Of a stretch of 64,000 bases of DNA, positions 1-13,500 are shown one piece after another. How positions within the stretch are numbered: position 1 is the first letter of the stretch; the number at the start of each line of letters is the position of its first letter. Below the pieces are notes generated by a model. It was not told where the DNA came from, did not search any database, and was given only the letters and a program-made list of their open reading frames with translations. The position numbers and the translations under genes were made by a program. The DNA comes from Combretum micranthum (taxonomy: Eukaryota; Streptophyta; Magnoliopsida; Myrtales; Combretaceae): assembly GCA_024138025.1 (NCBI GenBank), contig JAMXBD010000583.1, positions 248,001-312,000 of the forward strand. Direction: 5' to 3'.

Positions 1-743
1 TAGCCGTTGGAAGATACAAGGATAAGTATACTCACCCAAGACAGAAAAAAGAAAGCACAATCACATGAAAAAGAAGAGAAAACAAAGAGCCACGAATTTC
101 TTTTCAATTTGAGCAAAATTACTATCATTCTATTTGTCTTCTTGTTCGAAAAATTTGAGGACCCATACTTTATTCCTCTGATTTGTTGTTACACATTTAG
201 TGTGAGTTGAGAGTTACAAGTAGGCTTAGTTGATTGATTGATTGAGAGAATCAAGCTAAGTGAATTATAGCCAAAGAGAATTGGCAAGAACTTCTTGTAA
301 CTTTGTTGATTTGATTGGATAGTGAAACACAACCGGTGAGGAATACCGGGGCCCCAGCTTGGAGCTGGAAGAGAGGATTGACCCTCGAGGTGGAACCTCT
401 ATATATCGCTTTGCACTCTCTACTCCTTATCTCTCTTTAATTTCATGATTTATTATTGATGTTATATATGTGTGATATATGCTCAAAAGGTTAATCAGAG
501 AGTAAATCATTCATATTTTTCTTACTCAGAGAGTTAAGAAGAAGGTTTCTAAGTGTGAAAGTCTTGAATCACTTTTGATCCGAATTGTTGCTTAAAGCTT
601 TTATTTGTTAAGATTATTGTCTTAAGAAAGTTTTAAAGCCATTTTAGTTGAATAACCAAGTGTGTGAAATTTGTTTTAAATTTTGAAAAGTAAATTTTAT
701 AACCAATTCACCTCCCCCTCTTTGTTATTTTTCGGGACCAACA
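1..743 (+). mobile_element. Ty1/copia-type LTR, 3' portion (cut by window edge)
   Basis: The layout matches R-U5 of SIRE-like copia LTRs: a TATA-like CTATATAT run near 400, a pyrimidine-rich stretch, then AACCAATTCACCTCCCCCTC and a terminal GGGACCAACA at 743. The start lies before the window. No PBS follows, so it is either a solo LTR or a 3' LTR. Assignment rests on layout and the conserved LTR end, not on coding sequence. Confidence 0.5.
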
Positions 744-1019
744 TCCCGATTACCATCAAAATGTTGCACTAGCATTACAATGTCAGCAAATCCTATGATT
801 GTTGGAACATTTTCCTCTATCCATTGTGAGTGAGCAACATTCACTATAACATCATCCTTAGATGAATTTGGTACATGTTGAAATTCATCAAAATTGTATG
901 TTGTCTACTCTGAATTTTCATGCATTAAATTAGTAACATCTATATCTACACGTATACCTTTTTCCTCATTAGAATTAATCTTGCTATGTTGATAATCAAC
1001 ACTATAAAATATGTCATTT

Positions 1020-1795
1020 TGCTAATCATACTCAAGTGGTCCAAATCTTATCATAAATGCTTTAACAAAATGATCCCATGTTTTAAAATGATTGAACACA
1101 TTCATACACCTATACTATAGGATGGATGATCTTGCATAGCAAAAAATACAATCTTAGGATAGTATTTTCATCTATATCACAATGATTGAAGAAATATTCC
1201 ATTTTTAACACCTATGAAAGTGGATCTTGACTCGAAAATCTTAGAATTCCTTGCTTGATTATGTTCAATATAGATGAATGAAGAGATATCTACGATGATG
1301 CTTGCAATATCTCATAACAAGGTTTATTAAGTCTCAATCATCTATTCTAGAATTCACAAATTGTAATGAACAATCAATATCACTTACTATTTTGAAGATA
1401 TCTCTAGTTCGAATGATGGAACTTTAAATTATGATGTATGATGATGATTCTTGCTACAAATACTGATGATGATCCTGTTGCTTGTGGTTTTCAGATAAAT
1501 TGATGAATCTTCATTTAAATTAGAAAGTAATGATTCTTTATTTGAAATTTGCTAAGGTAGAATTTTATGAGTCTGATTCCTATCAATTCTATACATGGTT
1601 GCATTTATCTTTCTAAAACTTTCTTGAATGTCCATTAACATCATCTTTATCACTTCTATATTGATTGCCTGCTTTGGGTTATTTGTAGTTTCCGCCATGG
1701 AAAATTTGGGAAGAGATCAAATGGAGTTGAGAACATGCAAGATCAATTCAAGAATTTGTCAAGAATCTCTAACACTTGCTCAAGAAAATGAGAGC
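1020..1795 (-). pseudogene. Ty3/gypsy gag remnant 1
   Basis: Read on the minus strand, an ATG near 1697 opens a gag-like N terminus, MAETTNNPKQAINIEVIKM. After many stops and frameshifts, further pieces such as MEYFFNHCDIDENT and TWDHFVKAFMIRFGPLEYD match the hydrophobic/Trp-rich gag domain of gypsy elements. Upstream of the ATG is the PBS-like TTTGGTGCTCTCATT next to an LTR-type end. It is badly decayed and cannot be translated as it stands. Confidence 0.6.
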
Positions 1796-1801
1796 ACCAA
1801 A

Positions 1802-2869
1802 TGTTGGGGTCTAGCCCTTTTTACTCAGCCCACACCTACTAGAACAATATAACCCTACTTCACTATTAAACTACTCTATAACCTTCCCCACTTTATGCCT
1901 CTTCTCCAAAGCTAAGTAAACCACTCACTTTCTCTTTTTTCTCTTTCTCTAGAAATAGGATTTCCTTATTCTAATTTTTTATTTGTGTATCTATAGGTTG
2001 TGTTAAGCTTATTCGAGCTGCTTAAACTCTAAATCTAACAAGAGACTCCATTATTTAAGTAATTGAGGGATGTCGTTGTTCCTTTCATTTATTCGATATT
2101 TATACATGTACTGGAGATCTGTCATAATATTTGTTGTTTATCTTCTACTACGACTCTAATTTGTTATATTATACTATTGATTAGTTCAAATTGTCAACTA
2201 ATCCTTGGTTATTCTTGTTTCTTATACATGAGTTGTAACAAAGATGGAGACACAATGAGCCCCAAATGTTTAGTTTCTCATAATTGAATGAAGTTATGGG
2301 TATTCTATGTATCTAATAAGTCAGAAATTGATGAATTCCTTACTGTTCCCAAATAAATGTAAAGTTTTTGTAGCAAATCATCGCTCATAACATGATAGCT
2401 TATAGCATAAGAAGTAGTAATATTATCTTGTTCACTACCTTGGTTGTTGTCTCCATTTTTTAGTCTTGCATGTCTTTTTCCATTAGCATTAGTAGAAATT
2501 TAGATGTGCACTTATGATTTTTACAATTAAAAAAAATACCCTCCTCTCATCAACTTTTCATTTTTTCACAAGTCAATTTATGAATTAGCCAATTGTTTAA
2601 AGATTTAGATGTTGCTGCAAGATTTGGAATGACTTGTTTACTAAACTTAATGTTACTTTTTGGTAAAGTAGTTGAAAATAAGATGGCTTAAAAAATAATT
2701 GTGGTGACATTCAATTTATCTTAAAGCATTTTAGAATGCCAAATTCCATCCATCATGGATTTCATTCTATTAATTTAGACATCTCTTCTTAAGCAAGTTT
2801 CAAGCAAGACATGAAGTAACTAATCAAGAATAACTCAATTAATCTAATAATGGAGTTAGATAAGGCTTC
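1802..2869 (-). mobile_element. LTR-like DNA adjoining gypsy gag remnant 1
   Basis: On the plus strand it begins TGTTGGGGTCTAGCC directly beside the PBS-like site of remnant 1, as a minus-oriented LTR would. The far boundary is not defined. The rest, to 2869, is AT-rich with no coding similarity recognised. Confidence 0.4.
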
Positions 2870-3413
2870 AACCTAAGATTGATAATGAGCCATTGTTTCT
2901 CTCTGAGTTAATTTTGAGAGCATACCTTGAACATCTTCATAAGCACTTGGTCTAAATTGAGCATTCAAATCATGAACAAATTTGTCCTAAGAATATAGTT
3001 ATCTTTTCAAGTACGTCCATTTGTACCATTGTAGAGCTTCACCCTTTATATTAAATGAAGAAATAGTCATTCTATGATCACCTTGAATATGATGGAATAC
3101 AAAGAATTGCTCTACCTTAAAAATCCACCACAACACATCATTACCAGCAATTTTTGAAATTTCTAGCTTTATTCCCTTTAATATTTTATCAAGAGCCACC
3201 AAGATACTTGAGGATGATAAATCACGAATAGTCTTACCTTTATCTTGATTACAATGTTGACTCCGACTCTCCTCCAGTTTTCTTAAATAAATGTTAAGTT
3301 AATCAAGATTCCATTGCATTGATAACAATGTATCTTTCAAGAACTCCATATCCGCTACTTGTGCAAGATTTTGTTGTGAACTTCTAGTTTTGGAAGCCAT
3401 GACAATATGAATG
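2870..3413 (-). pseudogene. Ty3/gypsy gag remnant 2
   Basis: Minus strand. An ATG near 3401 begins MASKTRSSQQNLAQVADMEF, followed by one stop and then a readable stretch: IKLEISKIAGNDVLWWIFKV, FFVFHHIQGDHRMTISSF and GEALQWYKWT. After a frameshift near 2995 it continues as NAQFRPSAYEDVQGMLSKLT. These are the classic Ty3/gypsy retrotransposon gag blocks. The structural domain is recognisable, but no protease or pol follows. Upstream, a PBS-like TTTTGGTGCTCTCATT adjoins an LTR-type end at 3426, the same arrangement as remnant 1. Confidence 0.8.
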
Positions 3414-3425
3414 AGAGCACCAAAA

Positions 3426-4197
3426 TGTTATAGCCACTTACATGACCCAACCTACTACACTCTTAGTGCGGAGCCCATAACATAATCCTCTTATTTCCCT
3501 TCCTCGCTCATTCACTACTTACTCGGTCATTCTCTTCCCTACATGTAAGCCAAACCTTAACCATAATCTATCTCTCTTATGCTTTTGTGTTTTCACTTGA
3601 TTTGATTATTTAATATGTTCTTTTTGTGTATGCAAATGTTAATGTTTTAAAAAATGAAAATGGTTGTTTCGAATAGGCCAAGACTCCTAATCTTCCATAT
3701 TTAAGTCCATAACTTCTTCATGCCTTTTTTCTAATCATTCTGCTTCTTATTTATACATGTTATTCTCATCCATCACCTTGATCTATTGAATTACAACTAT
3801 TAACTACTTCTACAAATACTTAATGTTACATTTAACTATCCTAGACTCCTAGTTGCACGATCATTCTTTGTGTAATGATCTTTTAAATAATTTTATCTTG
3901 GGACCATTTACGCATTTCTTCTTTTAGTCTATAACGATAAATCCATAACAAGTCAACATCAAATGACCCACGATAAATGACCCATGATCAGACAAGAACA
4001 AAAGGTCACTTAATAAAAAGTTAGAATTAAAATCTAAAGTAGAATAAGCAATAAAATTTTAAAATTTTCATTTCAAGTTAACACATCCTTTGTACTATAG
4101 AAAAGAAATAAAATGGCATTAATTGTGGAAAACATATCTACATAAAAAACTAAAAAAGCCTCATTTTGGAGAAAGTAAGATCGATCAATTGTCAGTG
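3426..4197 (-). mobile_element. LTR-like DNA adjoining gypsy gag remnant 2, then ZIP 3' flank
   Basis: Starts TGTTATAGCCACTTACATG beside the PBS-like site and has an LTR-like pyrimidine-rich stretch near 3480-3600. The far end is not defined. Roughly 3650-4197 is AT-rich DNA downstream of the ZIP stop codon and should hold the ZIP 3' UTR. No strong AATAAA signal was seen there. Confidence 0.4.
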
Positions 4198-4503
4198 TTA
4201 AGCCCACAAGGCCAAAAAAGACATGCAAGTTGCTCCAATAAAGAGGGAGGCATTTGTAGCTAATAGGAGCTTTCTATTATTTTGCACCTTCGGATTCATG
4301 AAATCAGCAGCTAGAAGATCCACCAACGACATGTATATTAGAATTCCTACTGAAGCAGCATTCAAAACCCCTTGTATTATTAGAGCTTTTGGACTGTTCT
4401 TGTCATATGAGTTTGATACTCCCGTACCTATTGCAATTCCTACTGGTGCTGTTAAGGAGAAGAATACCCCCCCTATAATGATGGCTCTTAACTTGAACTT
4501 TGC
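4198..4503 (-). CDS. ZIP transporter exon 3 (residues 250-350 and stop)
   Basis: Acceptor ACATAG|GCA, then an open frame AKFKLRAI... through [44 protein letters not shown] and a terminal LALWA, stop TAA at 4198-4200. It covers TM6-TM8. The phase matches exon 2 exactly. It lies about 10 kb from exon 2, so an annotation limited to short introns would miss it. The plus-strand open frame over the same bases is only its antisense shadow. Confidence 0.92.
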   Translation of the reverse strand, partial: AKFKLRAIIIGGVFFSLTAPVGIAIGTGVSNSYDKNSPKALIIQGVLNAASVGILIYMSLVDLLAADFMNPKVQNNRKLLLATNASLFIGATCMSFLALWA

Positions 4504-7500
4504 CTATGTATCATTATTAAGGGAAAAGATTCAATAAAACAAAGTCAATCTTATATATAATACATAATTGGAGAGCACATGATTAAAGTTATGAAGACTA
4601 TAAGATAATCATGGCTAAATATGTGTAGATTACTTAAGCTTCCAAACTCTTGTATACACATGCATACACATGCATGCATGTGTAATGTCATGTATGTACC
4701 ACGTTCCTCTTTTGTTGTGTCATGTTGTATATGTGTACGTATGATACATGTGTTGTAATAGATGTACTATTTTTGTACTTTTTTTCCTACTAACAAATTA
4801 ATCATAATGTTATTAATTCATTTTTTTTTCCTTTTATCATTAGATTTTGCTTTTTTTTTAGTTTTAAAAATATTTTTTAATTATTTAATTAAATAATTAA
4901 ATTCAAAGGTACATTAGTGCTAAATCAACTAAATTTACATGTCACTTGCCACGCCATGAAATTTCTAGAATTTTCAAAAAAGGACCACTCAATTTACCTC
5001 TAGGAATATATATATATAACATTTAATGTGTTGATACTAACAAGAAGTATCTAAGCTTGAAAGTAGTGTTTGCTTTGTCACATATGTGTACACTTTCAAC
5101 AAAAGTAAATTCTCCAATTTAGCAATGTAAGAGTAGCTACTATATTTTTAGTTTTCTTATCTTACATTACTATACCACATCTTAAGTAAGTTGTAGTTGT
5201 GTATAAATTAGCTAAAGTCCTGCATTATGTGTAAATTTTGGTATAACATATATTATGAAAATTACAAAAATACCTCTTAAACTTTAAGAGTAGTGCAGAT
5301 TGATCTCCAACACTTTGAAAAGGTGTTTTTTTTTTTTTTACCCTCAATTTATAAACAATTAGTACCATTAAAGACATTTGTATTTTTCCATCTTTTCTGT
5401 ACTTTTCCATACAGTGCCGCGCAACAAGTACTACTAGGAATAGTACAAATGCTTTGGGATACAAAAGTATAGATTTCCTCAATGGTGCTAATCGTTTGGT
5501 GGATTAAGAGGTTAAAAAATAGACTTTCAAAGTATGGGTGGTCAATCTGCACTGCTCTTAAAGTTTAAATGGTGTTTTTGCAATTTACCTAAATGTATTT
5601 ATAAGTAAAAAATAACAGGTTTATTTAAAATGATATCATAATTAATAATGTATAGTTATGATATATATTATGTGATTATTAGATAACTTTCCATGAAAAG
5701 AACATGTCAATTAGAAAATATAATAATCTCTTAAATTATTGAAGCGAAATATTGTTATAGCAAAGAGTTGTGTTGTTTTACATTAAGTCATGTAAAAGTT
5801 GTAGCTATTGAAGAAATGCTTAATAGGATATCTTTTAAACGAAAACTTATGACAGTATTTATTATAATTGATAGGATGGCAGATTTTACTCACATTTATC
5901 GATCATAATAAATTAGGTTAGAAATATTTGTTCCTAAGTTTAAAGTTCATATCTAACAAATATGAATTCTTAAAAAATAAAAAAAAAATATAGGGAAGAT
6001 GTAAGGGAAACCTTCCTTCATAAAAATAAAAAATAAAATTAAGAGAAAGGAAAATTTTGTCATTCTATTATTAATGTTCATTATGGTATCATTTGTCATA
6101 GTTTGATGGATGATTACTATTTTATATTTAAAAGTAAAAAGGTATAACAATCTATAGTTTTTACAAAATATTGTTTTGGAATTTTAAAACATATAATGGA
6201 CCTATTGTAGGTGATTATCTCTTGATAGAGTGATGGGCCTGCAAACACAAAAAGCTAGTTAGTGGTATATTAAGGGGTTACTAGTGGGCTGAGGAGTAAA
6301 AACACCATGGGAATAAAGAGAAGTACTTTAAAAATCCCTTAAGACATCTGTACATAACTTTTAAGGCATTGATCTATTTATATCTATGGTCATACCTTAA
6401 TTGAGGGCATACAAGGTCTAGCCTACGTAGACTTTGGCCCATAAAAAGACAAGTGACCTTAAACCCAAGCTAGTCCTCATGTAAGGCAAAGTTGGTTGTG
6501 GTTAGAATGGTTCCTTGGGAGATTAGAGCGAGGCATGGGGACATATTTATCAATGCTCATGTAGCTAAAGAGAAGTCGAAAAATCCTCGTGCAATCGAGG
6601 TCCTCTCAAGGCTTTGGTCATGGGTTGCAGCTCTTGACCGGTGGAGATCTTCGTGTGCTAGGAGATGTAGGAGGCCCCTTTGGCTTAGTGGTAAGCCACG
6701 TGTAGGGCCCGATCTCCAGCAAGGAACCCCTAGTTCTGAATGCTTTCAACCAAACAAAAGAATTCACTTTTTACTTACCTCTTTCAAAAACAAAACTAGG
6801 TATCTCTTGCCTCTGTTCTCTCTACTTTTCTAGGGTTTTTATCATTTTCCAAATTAATTATTTTAACAAAAGAAAACTAATAGATCTAAAAGGGTAAGAA
6901 GATCTACAATATCTATTCATGTAGCTAAAGAGGAGTCGACAAATCCTCGTGCAATCGAGGTCCTCTCAAGGCTTTGGTCATGGGTTGCAACTCTTGACCA
7001 GTGGAGATCTTCGTGTGCTAGGAGATGTGGAGGCCCCTTTAGCTTAGTGGTAAGCCACGTGTAGGGCTCGATCTCCAGCAAGGAGCCTCTAGTTCCGAAT
7101 GCTTTCAACCAAACAAAAGAATTCACTTTTTACTTACCTCTTTCAAAAACAAAACTAGGTATCTCTTGCCTCTGTTCTCTCTACTTTTCTAAGGTTTTTA
7201 TCTTTTTCCAAATTAATTATTTTCACAAAAGAAAGCTAATAGATCTAAATGAGTAAGAGGATCTACAATATCTATTCTACAATTTTTAAAACACTTGTAT
7301 CACCAACACTTTGTTTTATTGTGTTTGTGAGGAAAAGGAAAAAAGAACAAGGTTCTAAACTTCTGGACTTCGAGTCTCCAGTTTACTCGTAAACTTGCTA
7401 TTTTGAGGGTAAAAGCTTCCCTTCTTTGTTGCTTTCTTATTTATATTTATATGCTTAACCAAACATAGGCAATTACAAATGTTTATCTTGTTCCAAATAA

Positions 7501-10500
7501 GGACTGTATTATGAAACTTCTACAACTGTAACTTTCTGCAACTTATACTATTCCTACTCTAAATGCTAGTCTATGTTTAACTAACATAGTCAGCTAAGTA
7601 TTGAGGCTTCCTTTGTTATCTTCTATTGGCATTCATAACACCTAGGCACCCAAGAGGTGTATTCTTTGTCAATAGGACCCAATTGCACTAATTTGATATT
7701 TGCTCACCTCTATCTATCCTAGCACACAATGAATCTTGAGATAAAGAATTATTGTCCATTAAAGAGTGTTTCTTTTCTCCTTTATCTATGTTTTTATTTT
7801 ATTTTTATTTTTGAAAGTAATTATCCATGATTATTCAAAGAAAGGATATTAAGATCATTTTATGTTTTACTTATGGCACATGTATTGTGTATGACTTTAC
7901 TAAAGTAGTAACCTTTTTCATTTTGGCCATTAACAATCGACTAATAGTTGCACACCCACATTGCATGTGTAAAAATTAAATAGAAAAAGAGAGGGAAAAA
8001 AAAAGAAGGCGGCTAATTTTGAATATAGTTGCTTAATTTAATTAAATTCATGATTGATGAATAAAGAATGGAAAAAATTTAAAAGAATATATACATATAT
8101 TGTATACAATTTTTTTTTTTTTTTTATGATTGTGAGTACAAAATTATAGTAATTAACCGATTATCCTTGAATTTTATCTTCATAGTAGTTATGGAATTAC
8201 AAAAGGGTAATAACTTTTGTGTTGAGGACTAATTGATGGTTTTAAGTGAAGATGGATGAATAAATATTTTTAATTTAATAAATGTAGAGGAGATAGTATG
8301 TCAAGATAAGATACCCACATTAGGGAGAATATAGGAAGTTGGTTACGAATAATGGAAAAAGTAGTCAAGGAAAGAAAATACATATATTAAATTTTTAGCA
8401 TCCAATGAATGGTATTGACTTAATATATAGTAATAGAAGGAGGATTAATTCTAATTAATGGATCTAAAGCATAATTATTATATAAGTTTGACTTTGAGTT
8501 AAGGTGGGATGGCCCATAAAATCAAAGCCTATTACTTTGGAATGCTCAAACAAAATTTGGTGTAGTGAAATTAAAGTAAAAACCATTTACCAGCTCATCC
8601 ATTCTAGCCTATCTTAGGAAGCTCATGCACTTTGAGAGAGTTAAAAAGAGACTCATGAAGTAAGCGAGACTCATGAAGTAAGCCCATCAATGAGAAGGTT
8701 CACCTCAATCAATGATTATTGATGAGATCTAATGAATATTGTCAACACCCAGACCTTATGAATACGAGCAATGTCCTCATTTAAAAGAAGGTCGTGCCAA
8801 GAGTATTAATATATATAGCTCATTACATAATTTATTCGAGTCAAAATCATGGTATGGGAAAGAATAAAAAGCAAATTATGGAAATTCTTTGATAGTAGCT
8901 CCATAAATTTGTCTCACGAAAGAAGCTAAGATTAATAACAAGCAAATAGTGAAGCTAAAGTTTGAAATACAAGTATATTCGAGTGTGATTTACATGCTAA
9001 CTCCATACTTCTAAAGAGGATTAACAATTTACATGTTCAGCAGATCGTGGAAGTCTCTTTCGTATACATCTATGAGCAAACAATACCTCATTTGGTCGAC
9101 ACTTCGCAGATATCAATCGGCAAAAGGGGCAATTCATATGACTTAGACAAAGGAAGTGCATCCTCTTTAGACAGGAGATCTTTGATATGCGTTTCATTTT
9201 CATGGGGTAAAATTAAATTTAACTAAAGTAATACATATTTCCATAATTTTGAGTCAAAACACGCTATTAGAAGATGCTGAAAGTACACACATCAAGAAAA
9301 ATTCAATTATTATGCTATACAGGTGTCGGGTTTTTTATGATACAAGATACATATCTCCAACACGTAAAATCCTTAGTCATATAGATACACACAACAAAAA
9401 TGGAGCTATTTGTTGTGCAATAGGCAAAGCTTTACCTATTTGCAAGATATATTTAATGCCTAAACCCCTTCGATTCTATTGGAAGAATTTTGGTCGGAAG
9501 AAAAATCGTAGAAACTTGGTTTTAGAATTTGAAACCAAAAACTAAATAGATTTGACTCTTTATACTATTGTGATAAGGCTCAAAAAGTTAAGCCCCATGA
9601 GTTATTTAAGATAACCAAGGAAGATTTAACATAGTATGCTTAAAGTAAATCCTGTTAAATCAACAAGTTCGTCATCCGATCTATAGGTTCATGCATAGTA
9701 AAAGATATTAACGAGGTTTAGGTTTGTAATTGAAATTCATCTTGATCATCAACTATCATCGTAACCTAATTGATGACAGGGATGGGTAGACTCTAAGAAT
9801 TCCCTGCTCCTTTAAAAATTGAGAGGATACAACATCATGCTACTGTCTTATTCCCTCAAAATATTAAATTCCCTGTTTTACTAAGTTTAGTGATGTTAGA
9901 CACTTTACAATTCCATCATCTATTGTACTTGCATTCAAGCCAGTTGAAATTGCCTTTTAACTCACACCTTATGTGCTATTATATATCACTCATCTTAGGC
10001 CACATGTAAAATAATAAACATATTGCACAAAGGTAACTTCCTAAATCGAACCCATACACCTACACATTCTAAAATTTAAACTATCAATTTACAGCATACA
10101 AACTTCTCGAGATCATTTGTAGTGCTTGGACCAACTCCATTTAGTAATTAGTTGGAAAACTGAGTAAATTTAATATAATTAATTGTAAAAACAATCAAAG
10201 TTCAACTACTAAATTGAAACTTTAAAACTTTATGATAAATTAAAAAATTGGGAAATTTTTATGCATCAAAAACATGAAATCTTAAAGTAAAATGTGACAT
10301 TTAACCAAACATATATGGTGCTTTTGAAACTCTAGCCTCTAATATCCCTACAAAACCTTATTCTAACCACCATCTTATGATTGATTGTAGACATCCATTT
10401 GTTCACAATACACAACTTAACCACTGACCACCACCTTACAATGGATCGCAAGTATCTCTTAGCTGATGATACTCAACTAAACCATTAGGGTTCTATTTAA

Positions 10501-13500
10501 CTTAATTCTAATCCATTAAGAAAGTTCGAAGGAGGTTGAGTATTTTAACGGCTGATATCAAGTGGTTTGGCGCCAATCTGACTAGGTCTGATGGTATGCC
10601 CTGCGTAGATTTAATGGCCGTGGTCACTAGGGTTAGTGGGATTTAATGTGGTCAAGTGGCTGCAAGTCTGGGGACAAATTTTGAAATACAGCAGGACTGG
10701 ATGCCTACAATAAGCACCCAGATAAATGACAATATTAAATTCCACCAAAAAAGCGAAAATAACTTATATTTCCTTAGCTTTCACAGATCAATGGATATTA
10801 CTAGACAACGGTATGGCCTGAATTGGTCTAGACTCATCCAATCATGGATTCAGTCAAGGGTGATATGGAATCAGCCTAACCTAAGGTGGATCGAGCTGCT
10901 TTCAAACCCCCCACCGAGTCACGGCCAATTCATGACCCATTAAACTAGCCATATTTTTTTTTAATTAACATAATTTCAAGATAATTACATTAGTTATTCT
11001 TTTAAAAGATAAAATTAGAAAAAAAAAGTTAAATGAAGATAAATATATAAATAACTTAGATAAATTTTTACCTTAAAATGAAATTGGGCCCAAGAGAAAT
11101 AGTCCTTAGACCATTTGTTAGAAGAATCATTGAAGATGTGCATTATTTATACACAAGCACATCTATTTCATAGCAAAAAGAAAAAAAATGCACATCCATT
11201 TTTGCTTGTAAGTTAGCAATGTAGGACTTGAAAATACTCAAGACACAAACCATTCCCACAAAGACAAAAGAATGAGTCTCACATTGTTAAGAAGCAAAAA
11301 GATCCTTTAGCTATAGGTCTATATAAATAGAATCACACATCTTTTTAACCATAGGGTTAATGTCACGAATGGTACCTGAAGTTTAAAATTGATCAATTTA
11401 GCATCTGAATTTTAAAATTGATCAATTTAATACCTAAAAGAAAAATTAGTGTATGCTAACAGTAACTTCTCAAGTTTTTTCATATATTAAATTGATCAAT
11501 TTCAAAGATTATTAGCTATTAAATTGATCAATTTTAAAGTTCCGGTACTTAATTACAATAGTTGCAAAGTTTATGGATTTTTTGTGTCATTATTCTTTAA
11601 TTGTATCAATTACTTTATGTTGTTAACAATGACTTTTTTAATATTATGAATAGCAAGAGCGGATCTAGGGGCGAGTCGGGGCCAATAGGAGCCTTAGCCC
11701 ACCAGCCTCGTAGAAATTCAACTTTTTGAATATTTTTCAAATGAGAAACAAAATATATTTATTATAAGGAGCATATAAAAACACAAAAATGAAGGTAGTA
11801 TAGTGGTTAAATATTTATCGGCAAAAAAAATAATAGTTAAATATTTGATTTTTTTTTATGCATAAAGTTATTGGTTCAAATCCCATGAGTGTCATTTTCC
11901 TTTTTCAACGTGCATTTATTACTGGGGCTATGTAAAAGAATCGACCGAACTAAGAAAATTTTTTCTTTTTTCAATTTAGTTTGGTTCGGAAAAGAAGGTT
12001 TGGTTCATGGATCGGTTCTCAACCCTAAACCGCACAATTTCATTTAAAAAATTATACCTTAATGGCTTAACTCGGCTAAATAAAATGGCCCCAACCCAAA
12101 TGGCAAATATAATTTAGAGCACTAAGTTTTTACATCTTACTTTGTTTTCTTGTTGACCGATACACTATCCCGGTAACACTCCTTTACTCTTTGCGATCTA
12201 GCGCAGTCGCACCCTCCTCGGTCCTCTCGGCCGTCATTCTCCGTTGCATCATCGATCGTGCTTTGAGTTGTCCGAGTTTCTCTTTTATTTCATCAAATGG
12301 GATTTTATACTTTCTTTAATTCGATCAGTAGCTAAGTGTGGTTGGTGGTGTCATATTGTTAGTAGAGTGGAGCTAAAGTGAATGAAAGATTCACCAGCAA
12401 TGGCCTTTTCTTCAGTAATGGTAAAGGTACTGATCAATTATTCTGCTCGAATGTTGAATATTCTATAGGATATTTGGCAATCAACTTTTGCTTCTCATGG
12501 GTCTTAACTACATAAATCCAACATAGGCTGCAGCAACACAGCCTTTGGGGCGATCATACCGAACCATACTGCGTCCGCCCCTATTTATCACGCTATATAT
12601 ATTTTTTTCATCATGTATTTATTACATTATCTTTCTCACTTTTTTTTAACTTTTTTCTTTCATAATAAATAATATAATTAAATTCATTTTTATCATAAAA
12701 TTATATTTAACTAATTTAATTTTTATGAACAATTATTTTTTATTTGAAACTAGTAATTTATTGTTCATATTATAAAAATTATGATTTTATCATGAAACAT
12801 TTTTTAATAACACTAATTATATCATATATTAACTATATATTTAATTGATAATTAATTTATAGGCAATATATATAATATGTTAACGTATGCAGTAAATGCT
12901 CTTAATTATTTATTAAATGATTTTTTTTCATACTAAACAAGTTAGAAATTATAATAGTAAATCATAAATAAAATTTGTATATATATATATATATATAAGA
13001 TGCAATATAATTGTAATAGTAAGTAGGTATATATAGGTAATTCCAATATTAACTTACTTAAAATCCGGCCCCTTCAATTCTATTATCCTATGTCCATCTT
13101 TGATTAATAGTAATAAATTTTCACAATTCACATTAATTATTTTCGTTTTTTTTTAATGGGTCATTCTGGATCAACCCATTGGGTTGATGGGTTAGATAGT
13201 TGACCCATTGTCAATCTGGCTACCTATCGGGTCATGTGGTGAGTCATGACCCATAAGACCAAGCTGGGCCAATGGTTGATCCACCGATGGCGGTTAGAGT
13301 CAGATCACAAGTTAGACCGGTCATGCCCATGGCTAGATAATATCATTTAGCCAATATAGTGGAAGGGTCATGCATAGGGCTACAAACGACTAAAGCTTTT
13401 AAAGATCCAAGCTTTGCTCGATTAAAATTTAGCGAGCTCGAGCTAAAGTCGAGCTTTTTATCTAGCCTAAAATTGAGACTCGAGCTCAACTCGTTTAAGT

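Noticed and set aside
4223..4537. Plus-strand 104-codon open frame
   Set aside because: It is antisense to ZIP exon 3. The minus strand gives a family-matching, in-phase exon ending in the ZIP C terminus.
5225..5552. Two minus-strand open frames around 5225-5552
   Set aside because: They fall in the inverted arms and centre of the MITE at 5257-5588.
9249..9545. 98-codon plus-strand open frame in ZIP intron 2
   Set aside because: No recognisable domain, AT-rich composition, no supporting context. Could be chance or a decayed element.
11665..12590. Possible DNA transposon with TAGGGGCG ends
   Set aside because: The inverted ends match over only about 8-9 bases, and the flanks AGCGGATC and TTTATCAC give no target duplication.
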